A stretch of DNA of 30,315 nt from Chara braunii (lineage: Eukaryota > Streptophyta > Charophyceae > Charales > Characeae): assembly GCA_003427395.1 (NCBI GenBank), contig BFEA01000139.1:1170611-1200925 (forward strand). The letters run 5' to 3'. Shown in pieces: positions 1 through 9,109 of this stretch. Made by a program: the position numbers and the translations under genes. Each line of letters opens with the position of its first letter. The stretch's first letter is position 1. A model generated the notes under the pieces. The model saw only the letters and a list, made by a program, of their open reading frames with translations. It was not told the DNA's origin and made no database searches.

Positions 1-518
1 TCTGCACCTATACGGTATGCAACATATATTGTCAAAAACGGGAAGGGGTTTGCAAAAACAGGAACAGCAATGCTCAAGGCAGAGAGAGGGCAGAGCGAGG
101 GCAGAGCGAGGATGGTTCCAAGAGGGATGCAGGTAATGGATACAAGACTTAACGGATGAAGGCAGTGGCTGCCCAAAATATACTCCAAACAACCACTGGG
201 GCCAGCGCTCTGACCCCCAAGACCGTAACTTTAACGAAAGGCGGCATTGGTGGTATAGGGTGCTGTTAAGGGGACAGAGGACAACAGGGGATGGGATCCA
301 GTTAACTCTCCAGACAAATGGAAGTCCAAAGCCCATATCCCTTGGTAGCTGTCATGGGACTTGTGTATACCGTTACTTACCGTATGCGCTCATGTAGGCA
401 ATCAACTTAGGCTGCTGTGTAGTTCTACCTGTCAAATTCCTGTATTTGTAGGTAGGCCCTGCACCTTGCCGCCATTACAATTTCATGTCTGTTCAAACAA
501 ATAACTGCAATGTTCAAG
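1..518. other. Intergenic, no gene recognised
   Basis: No coding region or RNA gene is recognisable. The only structure noted is an 11-base unit (core GGCAGAGCGAG) repeated in tandem about three times, the first degenerate, near 79-112. Confidence 0.5.
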
Positions 519-625
519 GATGCTGGACCCGATTTCCAGCAGGTGATGCTCCCCACCAATAGATGGAACCTCCCCGGGAGTGCTAGGTGCCTGCTCCTAT
601 CAGGGCCCCTAGCATTTGCTATGAC
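519..625 (+). mobile_element. SINE-like repeat, copy 1 (partial)
   Basis: This carries the signature of a short interspersed family found five times in the window: GGACCCG-TTTCCAGCAGGTG, then CTCCCCACCAATAGATGGA, then a GGTGCTAG...CTGCTC.TATCAG hairpin-like stretch. Other copies are at 9110-9333 and 19078-19357 (plus) and 5209-5458 and 20283-20372 (minus). Full copies end in poly(A). This one lacks the A-tail, and the foldback element at 637 begins just after it. No ORF is present. The family is unnamed here; a SINE is inferred from its size and A-tail, although no clear pol III box was found. Confidence 0.6.
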
Positions 626-636
626 TGTTAAAAATC

Positions 637-1042
637 ATTTGTGAAATACCCCTATAAGTTGGGATATATGCCAAAATGCCCCTAGAAGATGTGGGTAGAG
701 CGGAAAACGCCTCTAACACAAAAAATGTTTTGTGAAATGCCCCTGGCGTTGGTTGGACCTGCCATCTTTGCAAAATAGCCCCACTGGGTACTGTCCATCT
801 TTGCAAAATGTCCCGGTACTTGCCAACTTTTCCCACGCCCTGTTTATCTTTGTTTTACCCCTACTGGCCCAGGTCATCTTTGCGTTTTTCCCCTTGTCCG
901 ATGCCTCCAAAGAAAATGTGCATTGAAGAGAAGGCATGGCCATTATGTTTGCAGTTTTTTGGAGCAGCTTTCTGTCTAGATACACAAAAAATGGATGTGC
1001 GTTCTATATGGGGGAAAGGCGCTGTTGTTTTACCAGTTGTGC

Positions 1043-1136
<94 letters not shown>

Positions 1137-1137
1137 N

Positions 1138-1206
<69 letters not shown>

Positions 1207-1599
1207 AAGGAGTGGCGGGAAGGAGGATGTCGGAGATGGCAAATGAGGAGAACTTGGAGGAATGGCAGGGGAGGCGTTGGAAATGGGCAAGCTTACTAGG
1301 GCGAAGCTGCAGAACACAGCGTGACACTTCGAACGACTTCGAAAGTTTGAATCACAAAGGCAAACTGCCACGCCTATGGGCCTGGGTATTGCGCAAAGTT
1401 GCCCACCCGATATGGAGGGCAAACCGGGTAAGCAGGGTGCAGGCGCAGGCCCCAACGGCGCGGTCCAGATTGCAAATTTGCACACGGGCCTGACAGGGGC
1501 AAAACACAAAGAATCAGGCCCAAAAGGGCATTCCGCTCTACCCACATCTTTTAGGGGCGTTTTGGCACATATCTCAACCTATAGGGGTACTTCACAAAT
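637..1599. mobile_element. Foldback / terminal-inverted-repeat element
   Basis: The 69-base segment at 637-705 is the inverted complement of 1531-1599, matching at 63 of 69 positions, and all six differences are transitions. The left arm runs on into degenerate repeats of a unit resembling TTTGCAAAATGCCCC at about 720-900. The interior holds a (TG)n(AG)n microsatellite and no transposase. This looks like a non-autonomous foldback or MITE-like element. A target-site duplication was not found, so the exact ends are uncertain. The open frames across the microsatellite are artefacts of dinucleotide repetition. Confidence 0.6.
1047..1203. repeat. (TG)n(AG)n compound microsatellite
   Basis: About 23 TG units (1047-1092) run into about 55 AG units (1093-1203), with a single N at 1137. 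The N probably marks collapsed length or sequence variation. It lies inside the foldback element. Confidence 0.97.
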
Positions 1600-1663
1600 T
1601 ATCCCCAAAAGCAAGGGAAAAAAAGAAAGAAAAGAAAAGAGAAACGCTCTGCACTGAGTCTGC

Positions 1664-1696
1664 AGTGGGGCTTACCCCCGGGGGCCAAGCCCCACT
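1664..1696. other. Perfect 10-bp inverted repeat (hairpin)
   Basis: AGTGGGGCTT at 1664-1673 is the exact complement of 1687-1696. The 13-base loop contains the self-complementary CCCCCGGGGG. No poly-U follows and no neighbouring gene gives it a role. Confidence 0.5.
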
Positions 1697-1729
1697 TACC
1701 CAGATTCTTCATATGTTGCTGCTGATTCT

Positions 1730-1932
1730 CTGTACTGGTGGTCAGAAACGAACAACTCGAGTAAGTAGGGAACCCTGGCAACGGTGTTCATACATGGTTC
1801 GTACATGTGAGTCACGCAACTTGCAATCATTTATTTTCCCTTTTCCTTTCTTTCTTTTTTATAACGATATTCTTCTCTCAATTTGACATTTCACTACCTA
1901 CCTAGGGGATGCATGTTGCCCCAGCCCTAATC
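1730..1932. repeat. 203-bp direct duplication, left copy
   Basis: This is identical base for base to 1971-2173. Only the 38-base adapter sequence at 1933-1970 separates the copies. It should be read as one genomic segment counted twice. Confidence 0.97.
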
Positions 1933-1970
1933 CTGTCTCTTATACACATCTAGATGTGTATAAGAGACAG
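1933..1970. other. Nextera (Tn5) mate-pair junction adapter left in the assembly
   Basis: The segment is CTGTCTCTTATACACATCT followed directly by its reverse complement AGATGTGTATAAGAGACAG. These are two Tn5 mosaic ends back to back, which is the circularisation junction of Nextera mate-pair libraries. It is library-derived, not biological, and the flanking exact duplication confirms that an untrimmed read was built into the contig. Confidence 0.98.
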
Positions 1971-2173
1971 CTGTACTGGTGGTCAGAAACGAACAACTCG
2001 AGTAAGTAGGGAACCCTGGCAACGGTGTTCATACATGGTTCGTACATGTGAGTCACGCAACTTGCAATCATTTATTTTCCCTTTTCCTTTCTTTCTTTTT
2101 TATAACGATATTCTTCTCTCAATTTGACATTTCACTACCTACCTAGGGGATGCATGTTGCCCCAGCCCTAATC
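1971..2173. repeat. 203-bp direct duplication, right copy (probable artefact)
   Basis: Exact copy of 1730-1932, immediately after the adapter junction. The 241 bases 1933-2173 are probably absent from the real genome. Confidence 0.95.
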
Positions 2174-2760
2174 GGCAGTGGTCGGGAGTAGGGTGGGGCC
2201 AATGGGGGCCCTGGCTAACGCAAAGGGCCTCATTAGAAACTCCTCAAACTGTCCTTGAGCCCAAGGACGAAATCCTTGAACAAAATTAGCGTTTTTGACG
2301 TAATCGTTCGACTCATCCTTGGAGCGTCGGCTTAGAGATTCATCCTTGGAGCTTTTTTAGGGAAAAAAGAAAAAGGAAAAGGAAAACAGTTGTGCTTGAG
2401 GCTTTCAGCCAATAGGGTGCCGCCGCAATCTGGATTCGACCGTTGTAATGCCTCTCTACATGTGTGCCCTCTCCTCTCCATGAAACGTGGATCCTTGGCT
2501 CCAAAGGACTTCACGAGGGTCCCTTGGAGCCGAGGACGAAATGGTTGGGGAATCCTTTTCTTTCCTTTTTTTTTTTTGTTATATATAAGCCCACGTTGTT
2601 GTAGAGGTGGGATACCAGACAGATGGATATCACCCACAGTACTTGGCACTCGGTTGCCCCGATGGGAATCCTAATTCCCCAAGAATCTGTCCTTAGAGCG
2701 TTTTTTGTTTTTTTTGGAGGGGGGAGGGGGTGCAGTGCCTAAGGCTGATATTGAAATAAA
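2174..2760. other. Intergenic with short CTTGGAGC-type repeats
   Basis: No gene is recognisable. A motif of the form CTTG-AGCC-AGGACGAAAT occurs near 2256-2273 and again near 2522-2540, and CCTTGGAGC occurs near 2313-2350. A phrase GTTGTTGTAGAGG near 2595 recurs in related form at about 2918, on either side of the TTG tract. Confidence 0.4.
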
Positions 2761-2761
2761 G

Positions 2762-2845
<84 letters not shown>

Positions 2846-2847
2846 GC

Positions 2848-2904
<57 letters not shown>
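2761..2904. repeat. (TTG)n trinucleotide microsatellite
   Basis: About 47 GTT/TTG units with two small interruptions, an extra T near 2802 and a GCT near 2846. The Leu/Val-rich open frame across it is a by-product of the repeat. Confidence 0.97.
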
Positions 2905-2906
<2 letters not shown>

Positions 2907-3237
2907 TAAAGCCCAGGGTGTTGTAGAGGCCGGTTACTAGGCAAGCATTGGTCGCCTGGAGCCGTCAGCCATGGTTGTCCTGAGGGAACGAGGCTACCTT
3001 CCCATCCCATCCTCACGTCAATACTCCTAGCGCACCCCCTATCTCTACTATCCTACCTCAGACCAGCACTCAGGACCATTACCCCTACTTGGTATCGAAG
3101 GGACTTGGACCGAAGTAGTGACAGGCACCAAGGCGATCCATGACCCAGCCCTGGTGGAAGCGGAATCGACCGAGCCTCATCGCACAGGAACTTCGGACGC
3201 CAGGCCCAAGCAATCTCCTACTAGCCCGCCCTAAGTT
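2905..3237. other. Intergenic, no gene recognised
   Basis: Mixed-composition DNA between the TTG tract and a minisatellite. Short open stretches exist but none resembles a known protein. Confidence 0.4.
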
Positions 3238-3570
3238 GACCAACTGGTAACTCATGCCCTCTAACTAGCCAACCACAGTCCTAGTTGATTTTAAGGTGGG
3301 GTACTTATCCTCGAAACGCCTATCATCATCATCAGTTAATCCAGAACAGCCAGTGACTCAGGCCCTCTACTCGCCCACCACAGCCCTAGTCTGCCACACA
3401 CAGTCTAGCTGATATTAAGGGGGGTACTTATCATCGAGATGCCTATCACCATCATTAGTTGATCCTGATCAACCAGCGACTCATGCCCTCTACTCACCCA
3501 CCACAGACCTAGCTGATATTAATGGGGATACTCATCATCGAAACGCCTATCATCATTATCAGTTGATCGT
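3238..3570. repeat. Three-unit minisatellite (about 105-123 bp units)
   Basis: Units begin at 3238, 3344 and 3467. Each contains CCAG/TGG-ACTCATGCCCTCTA, then CCACAG-CCTAG, GATATTAAGGGGG, TACTTATCATCGA, CGCCTATCATCAT and ends near AGTTGATC. Lengths are about 106, 123 and 105; the middle unit carries an extra stretch after CCTAGT. No coding content. Confidence 0.85.
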
Positions 3571-3870
3571 GACCTCCTCCCAGCCCTATGGTTGTGTATA
3601 TATGCATATGTACTTCGTATAATAGATGTGTGCCCGTGGGCTATGTGTATGTGGACCCGATTTCATAGCAGATACTGAGTACTGGTGGGAGGTGTTTTTA
3701 TTTTCTCCACGAGTACATGTGTGTGTGTGAGTACCTTGAGCTATGTGAGTGTATAGTATGTGTGTATGGTATGTGATATGTGTGTGTATTGTATGTGTGT
3801 ATGGTATGTGATAGACTATGTATCATGGTTGTGCTATCTGGGGTGGTATCTCATGTGTGTGTATGTGGTA
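3571..3870. repeat. TG/TATG-rich degenerate simple repeat
   Basis: A run of TGTG/TATG sequence. The 20-mer TGTGTGTATGGTATGTGATA occurs exactly at 3759-3778 and 3794-3813. The open frame running through it is not credible as a gene. Confidence 0.7.
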
Positions 3871-4201
3871 GAGACAGGCCTATCTGGACAGGAACCCCCC
3901 CAAGGTCCGGAACTGGACTCGAAGCTGTGAACTACAGTATGAAACTGGCGGGTTCTACCACATGTACTATCGTTGGAAGTGGATATATTGTGTGTAATGT
4001 CTGGGCTGGGGGAGATCATCAGAACGACCAAAGCCAACAACAGCCAGCAACCAACGTGAAGTCTAGACCAGCATACAACACCCATGGACTGACCCCCGGG
4101 TGGTGCGCAGGCAGTGTCTGTGATAGTACCATGCGTCAGCCCAGGGGAGTGTGTGTCCAGCTGTGCATCATTCTAACGCCCTGCCAGTGTCCATGCGCAA
4201 G

Positions 4202-4281
4202 GCTGCAGAGTTTTGAACCCACAACCTCATACCACAATGCGCATTTCCAACCGGTGCTCTAACCACTGAGCTACATCAACT
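4202..4281 (-). mobile_element. tRNA-derived SINE head (or decayed tRNA gene)
   Basis: On the minus strand TAGCTCAGTGGTTAGAGC (complement of 4256-4273) is a canonical pol III A box/D-arm, and GGTTCAAAACT (complement of 4209-4219) resembles a B box/T-arm. The A-to-B spacing is about 10 bases longer than in a standard type I tRNA, and no convincing anticodon stem forms between them, so a functional tRNA is unlikely. A tRNA-related SINE running leftward on the minus strand toward about 3,880 is the simplest reading, but its 3' end and target duplications were not identified. Confidence 0.55.
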
Positions 4282-4411
4282 GGACAGGCCAGGGTCCTCA
4301 CAGTCTTCCTGGACAAACAACACAAGTCTGAGAGCCTTACCCAGTTTCGTTTTTTACAGGACCAAAATGGACCTGATTGCACAGTCTACTTCTACGAAAG
4401 TCAATCCAGAA

Positions 4412-4610
4412 TAGCTATCCCATAAAGGTTAACAGGGGAAGTCTTATTCAGAGAACCAAACAAAACAGGTTAATGGATATCTCCTACCTGCTTAATTATC
4501 AGTAAACAAGAGAATAACTTGCTCCCAGTTAGCTATCCAATAAAGGTTAACAAAGGAAGTCTTATTCGAAGAACCAAACAGAACAAGAAACCAAATAAAA
4601 CAGGTTAATG
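4412..4610. repeat. Direct repeat, two about 65-80 bp copies
   Basis: Copy A (4412-4475) and copy B (4530-4610) share TAGCTATCC-ATAAAGGTTAA, GGAAGTCTTATTC, GAACCAAACA and CAGGTTAATG. Copy B has a short extra stretch of CCAAATAAAA type before the end. They are separated by about 54 unrelated bases. Confidence 0.85.
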
Positions 4611-4742
4611 AATCTTTCCTCTTTTTTCTTTTTTTTTAAAAGCAACACTAGTGATGACGAGATGATGATGATGATACTGATAATGATAATGCCACCCTTG
4701 TCCACTCCACCTCTTTCCCAACCTAACTCACCTTACTGCCTC

Positions 4743-4797
4743 TGCTGGGGCTGATTAGAATCCCTCTGATGACGGGCAGTTCCCATCAGCCCCAGCA
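4743..4797. other. Perfect 13-bp inverted repeat
   Basis: TGCTGGGGCTGAT at 4743-4755 pairs exactly with 4785-4797 across a 29-base loop. Its role is unknown; it may be the remnant of a small inverted-repeat element. Confidence 0.55.
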
Positions 4798-5208
4798 AGA
4801 GAAGATCCTCCCTCTACCCTACTACCCTCGTGGCTACCTGTTCCCCCTCCAGGTATTCCTCAAGCTATCTCTGTCCGCTCTGCCACCGCTCTGCCACCGC
4901 TAGCAGATGATGCTCCCCCTTCCATCTCTCGCAGCCCCAGAGTGTAACAGTCCCTCTTATCTGCCCTTACTCCCTGAGGGCAAACACCTCCCACTTTGTG
5001 TTTCCCCTGCGGAAAAGAGCTCTCCCTACTCAATCCATCCTACCGTCTACGACATAAAGCTTCTGAGGAGGAATCGTACAACCTCAAGACTTAGTATGGG
5101 ATGGTGATGATGATAATGAAAGTTATTAGTTGAGAATCAAAGACGAGTATAGCTTTAGATAAGAAGGTCGTAAGAGGTGAGTTACACCCTAATGGCTATA
5201 CCACCAGA
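4798..5208. other. Intergenic, pyrimidine-rich, no gene recognised
   Basis: C/T-rich sequence with a 66-codon open frame (4907-5107) that has no recognisable motif and is probably chance. Confidence 0.4.
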
Positions 5209-5458
5209 TTTTTTTTTTTATTATTATTTTTTTTCACTGGGGGGGGTGGCTCCGTCTATTGGTGGGGAGCATCACCTGCTGGAAAACGGGTCCAGCGTCC
5301 CTTTTTACAAAACGAGTTTTTTGGCCATGTCTGAAACAATCAAAAGAGCTGAGAGAGGTTCCTGCCAGCATTGATTGCCCTGGGGTCCAGGGGATTGACT
5401 GAGCAGGGTAAAGGAGGGAGGGGGGGGGTCTCTTCAGCTTGAGCCTGGCGCCAGATCT
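5209..5458 (-). mobile_element. SINE-like repeat, copy 2 (minus strand)
   Basis: Reads from the minus strand with its A-tail seen as a T-rich run at 5209-5233. It shares with the plus-strand copy at 19078-19357 the segments CTGGCGCCAG (near the 5' end), AGTCAATCCCCTGGA, GGGACG-TGGACCCG, TTTTCCAGCAGGTGATGC, CTCCCCACCAATAGA and GGAGCCACC. Length is about 250 bases. No protein coding capacity. Confidence 0.7.
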
Positions 5459-5673
5459 TGCTACTACATACTCAATCCTCCCTCTCCCTCTATTTTGGGA
5501 AGAGTAAGACTTTCGCTACCAGCATTGACTACTCCGGCAGGCCGGAGGGTTAACTGTGCAGCCGAAAACTGTCCTTCATTTGTGTTTTGTCATGCGTGTC
5601 TCCAGAGTGGTGCCCGGTCTCCTGAGGGGCACCGGAGGCCGGGAAGTCTCAGGACACCGGGCTGGTTCAAAGC

Positions 5674-5741
5674 GTGACTGTTGCAAAGACACTGTTTGAA
5701 GGAAGTGAGTGACTGTGACTGTGACAAAGGCACTGTTTGAA
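5674..5741. repeat. Two 27-bp near-identical repeats
   Basis: 5674-5700 and 5715-5741 match at 24 of 27 positions, ending in CACTGTTTGAA, with extra GTGACT units between them. A third partial GTGACTGTTAC lies at about 5755. Confidence 0.8.
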
Positions 5742-5818
5742 AGGATTGAAAGAGGTGACTGTTACGGAGGCCTCTACGAAAAAAGAAAACAAAGAAAAAC
5801 AAAGGAAAAGGAAAAAGN

Positions 5819-5906
<88 letters not shown>
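5819..5906. repeat. A88 homopolymer
   Basis: A run of 88 A with an N at 5818 and an A-rich lead-in. It could be the poly(A) tail of a plus-strand retroposon, since it has the wrong polarity to be the tail of the adjoining minus-strand LINE. The length is probably unreliable. The polylysine and polyphenylalanine open frames across it are spurious. Confidence 0.9.
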
Positions 5907-5908
<2 letters not shown>

Positions 5909-5998
5909 ACTACAAGTGATGAACGAGGGAGAAGAAGAGAAGAATAGGGGGGGAGAAGAATGAGAGTGAGGGGATGGAAAAAGGAAAAGGAGGAGGGA

Positions 5999-7533
5999 TC
6001 AGTCCTTCCTTGCCTCAACTAGGGCGAGCGGGTGTGGAGGGAAAGGGTCTGGGAAGTCAGATAGGGGGCGCATTGGGAAGGTAGGTTCTATATTTGTCCA
6101 GTCGTTAAGGATTAGACGATAGTCCCTGCATTCCGCTCTCCCCCTCGGTTGCCCTTCGTCCTTATCCCCCCCCCATTCCACTCTCGCTATCCATCCTCCC
6201 CTGTCTCCTCCTAACCAAGCTTTGCAGAAGGAGGAGAGTGCTCGCTTGATGTCTGTGTATGTCTGAAAGAGGTCCAGTTGGGGTTTCAATTCCTGCCATC
6301 TCCTTGTTATCTCCATATTTATCTGCTGTTGGATCTGTTCAGTTACTTCTGTCTCTTCCACCCTCACCCCGTCTATTGCCAGGAGGCATCTTTGCCACCA
6401 AAGTCCCCATAGGATTGCTCTGCATCCCAATGTAAACATATTCTCCACGAAATCAGATGCCGCCTGGGCCTGTGGCCAGTAGCCTGTGAGTATGGCCCTC
6501 CATGACCATGGCCATGGCGGGTCAAAGACCATCGCCACGTCAGTTTCTCCGTGGGGCATTGCATGAAGACATGCTCGATGGTTTCTGCCCACTTGCCTGT
6601 CGGAAAGGCTTGCAAGCATCGCGGGCACCAGGGTAAGGCCTGGCCTTTCTGTTCCAGATTTGTATGGTCAATCAGCCAGTTCATAGAAGGAAGGCAGCGA
6701 TGAGCTATCTGCCATTGTAAAGAGGTGATTTTTGCTGGCTTTGCTTTTCGTTCTTGGACCCAGGGGATTGGTGTGAGGAGTGAGCGGTCCACATTTAGAT
6801 GTTTTGCCCATCTATCATTAATCACGTCTCTCAACGGTCTCTTAGGTCTGAGCATTTTGTACGTGGATTTGACAGTCAATTTGTGGAGACTAATCTTCTT
6901 TGTGGGACCTATCCTTCGCCTTGCTGGCTTCCACTCCCATTCCTCTGGGTCCAAGGGTAATTCTTGTATTCCAGTGGATGGTTGGAAAGCCCGGGCTTCC
7001 TCCCCCTCGCCCTGGACTCGTACCCGAAATATTTCCGTTTTGTCCAGCCAGATGAAGGGATCCCGACTGCCCTGCAAGGAGCCTGATCGATGGAGTGCAT
7101 ATTTTTCAACTAGTGCATCCTCGGTCCTTACCCAATGTACTCTCGCAATGTGTCCGGGATCTCCTCTGAGCCCAACCCAGTCTCCTTCCTTCAGCGAGGG
7201 ACCTTTTCTCAGTTTCCTGTACCACGAGAGCGGTATTCTTTCGATGAGTTTTTCCAGATTTTGTGTGACGTGGTGACAATGTTTGAGTGTGGGGCGTAGT
7301 TCCTTTGCTGTTTTCCAGTCTTTTCGCTCTTTGTTCCATATGTCTCCTATTCTGATTACACCTTGTTTTACCCACCCTTTCCACGGGGATGCTGAGTTGT
7401 TCATCACTTGTCCTTGCCTGTCCGTGAGCCATCGGTTCCCAAAGAGGGGTTGGCGAAAAACCTCCTCCCACCGGTCAGGGGGTTGCCTTTCCGGCGAAAA
7501 ACCTCCTCCCACCGGTCGTCGCCAGCTCCTCAA
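5999..7533 (-). pseudogene. LINE-1 ORF2, C-terminal connector and zf-RVT-like domain (broken)
   Basis: Two frames together cover the ORF2 C-terminus. The first (7533 to about 6540) has RWEEVFRQPLFGNRWLTDRQ and ends in a zf-RVT-like finger, LPWCPRCLQAF...ETIEHVFMQC. It then shifts frame near 6540, and the second frame (to 5999) continues with FVENMFTLGCRAILWGLWW and a conserved end LSDFPDPFPPH. LINE-2 carries homologous segments in the same order. A 25-bp local duplication (7452-7476 and 7493-7517) lies at the start of this part, in the RWEEVFRQ codons, next to a shift from the upstream RT frame. No RNase H domain is visible. Confidence 0.85.
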
Positions 7534-7540
7534 TAGTGAG

Positions 7541-8875
7541 GGTCAAAATTGGTCCATGGCTCCACTTGGGTTCCTTCCTTTGTTCGACCATTTTCTTAGG
7601 ATTGTCCAATATCGGTCCTCTAACCATGTCAGGGGGTGCACTCCGGGGGGGGCAGGGGGTGCTAGGCGTGCCAGGTGCTCTAGGGCCTTGTCTGGGACTG
7701 TCCGTGGCAAAGATTAGTTTCCTAATCCATTGGAGTCGTAGGGCTTGTGTTTGTGTTATCGGATCTATTATTCCCAGTCCCCCTACACTCTTAGGTTGGA
7801 TGACCGAGTCCCAGGCAACCCTGCTGATGACGTTTTGCAGGTCGTCATCTCCTCGCTATAAGAAAGTTGTCACCTTCGCTTTCAGTTCTCGCACCGCTTG
7901 TTTGCTTAAGGGCCAAACGAGGGATTTGTACCATAATGATGCAAAAATCACGTTATTTATTACCAGCGCCTGACCCAAGAGGGATGTGGATTTTTTCCCC
8001 CAGTTTGCTAATTTGGCCAAGGCCGGGGAGGTGATCCAATCATCGTTTGTTGGTGGACAACCTGCTATCGTCATCACAACCCCTTAGATTCTAAGCGGGG
8101 CCTCCAGTGGGAGCCATGAAATGTGCGGGGTTTCTGGGGGGCGTCCCCCTTGGGAGTGGATCCACCAACCTTGCGTTTTGTTTCCCCAATTTACTGTCAT
8201 GTCAGAGACCTGAGAGAACCGTTCCATCAAGCGTTGGATCTCCTCCATGTTCTCAGTCGTGGCATCCACCATAATCGTGAGGTCATCGGCAAACAGGGAG
8301 CATACTGGGATCGCTTCTTCTGGAATGTGAGTTATTTTAATTTTGGAAATGTCTTTGTTATGGCGAAGGTTTGCCGATAAGGCTTCCATAATGATTAGGA
8401 AGAGGAAGGGCGTTATTGGGTCTCCCTGGCGTACCGAACGTTTTAATTTTACGGGGGGGGTCAGTGATCCATTGATTTGGACGCTTGTGGTGGCATTGTG
8501 GTGGAGGATGCGTACCCATCGCCTGAACATTGGCCCGAAATTCATTTTTTGAAGGCATCTGTCCAGAAAGACCCAGTCAACGTGATCATATGCTTTGTCA
8601 AAGTCTATGAACACCAATGCAGCGTTTTCGTGTTGTTGCCTGGTTAATTGGAGAACCTCATGCAAGAATAATATATTTTCCTGGATGTTCCTGTTCTGTA
8701 TGAAGCCTGTCTGTGCGGGGTGTATGATGTCCTCCATAACCGTGATCATTCTGTTGGCCAATGCTTTGGACAACCGTTTGTAGGTTACCGTGAGTAGAGT
8801 GATTGGCCTGTAGTTACGTATGTTCATTTTGTCGCCCTTTTTGTAAAGTAAGGAGAGTACTCCCTTACCTACCAG
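7541..8875 (-). pseudogene. LINE-1 ORF2, reverse transcriptase part (broken)
   Basis: This encodes the finger-palm region of a non-LTR reverse transcriptase. In order on the minus strand are LLYKKGDKMNIRNYRPITLL, the motif A FIDFDKAYDHVDW, SVRQGDP, the catalytic FADDLTIM (complement of 8282-8293 for FADD) and VNWGNKTQGWW. The frame continues after a TAA at 8084-8086, where both other LINEs have Leu, and after a TAG at 7856-7858, with ALVINNV.FASLWYKSLVWP and VISRVAWDSVIQPKS. Catalytic residues are preserved, so the copy was probably active until fairly recently, but it can no longer make full-length protein. The Met at 8923 lies in flanking DNA and is not the real start. Confidence 0.88.
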
Positions 8876-9109
8876 ATTAAAAAATGTTATTGAAGAAAAG
8901 GAGCAGTGGTGTGAAGCCACCAAATCCTGAGAGAAAAACTGGTGCGAGTGGCAAGGCGCGCCTTGGAAATAATTGAATTTACATACTTCAAAAAAAAGGA
9001 AAAACGTGATGATGATTGCGGCGCACCGACGCTAATGAGTAGATAATTAGTTTCTCTTTTTCTTTTTTTGAGATATGAAGAACGGTACTGGTAATTAGCA
9101 TGGGAAGAC
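8876..9109. other. Intergenic, no gene recognised
   Basis: Flank of the LINE-1 5' truncation point; A/T-rich stretches, no gene. Confidence 0.4.

Larger units (their letters stand above)
5999..8875 (-). mobile_element. LINE-1: 5'-truncated non-LTR retrotransposon
   Basis: On the minus strand this contains the last two thirds of a LINE ORF2: reverse transcriptase from just upstream of the R-N-Y-R-P motif, connector, zf-RVT-like finger and C-terminal tail. Endonuclease and ORF1 are missing. Similarity to LINE-2 and LINE-3 starts abruptly at about 8872-8878, the typical 5' truncation of target-primed insertion. It ends at a stop at 5999-6001 just after a DFPD-FPP motif shared with LINE-2. The sense 3' side is pyrimidine-rich and has no poly(A). 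It is dead: at least two nonsense codons and two frameshifts. Confidence 0.9.

Noticed and set aside
808-1545. Long frames of Cys-Val, Arg-Glu, Ser-Leu or Thr-His repeats
   Set aside because: Dinucleotide microsatellite read in several frames inside a foldback element.
1933-1970. Natural Tn5/IS50 end or MITE palindrome
   Set aside because: The two exact 19-base mosaic ends back to back, between exact duplicate flanks, are the signature of the Nextera mate-pair junction; no transposon body is present.
2705-2926. Open frame rich in Leu and Val
   Set aside because: It is a direct translation of the (TTG)n microsatellite; no start context or conserved sequence.
3238-3570. CRISPR array
   Set aside because: Units exceed 100 bases with no short constant repeat and unique spacers; the eukaryotic context also argues against it. 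No other part of the window fits a CRISPR array.
3780-4262. 160-codon plus-strand open frame
   Set aside because: It covers a TG-rich repeat and the antisense of a tRNA-like sequence; no domain or consistent composition.
4763-4775. CTGATGAC as a second hammerhead core
   Set aside because: No stem II partner followed by GAAA; it lies in the loop of an unrelated 13-bp inverted repeat.
5709-6018. Polylysine and polyphenylalanine open frames on the two strands
   Set aside because: They are translations of the A88 run and its flanks.
7820-7835. CTGATGACG as a hammerhead core
   Set aside because: It is within LINE-1 ORF2 coding sequence and lacks the GAAA strand and stems.
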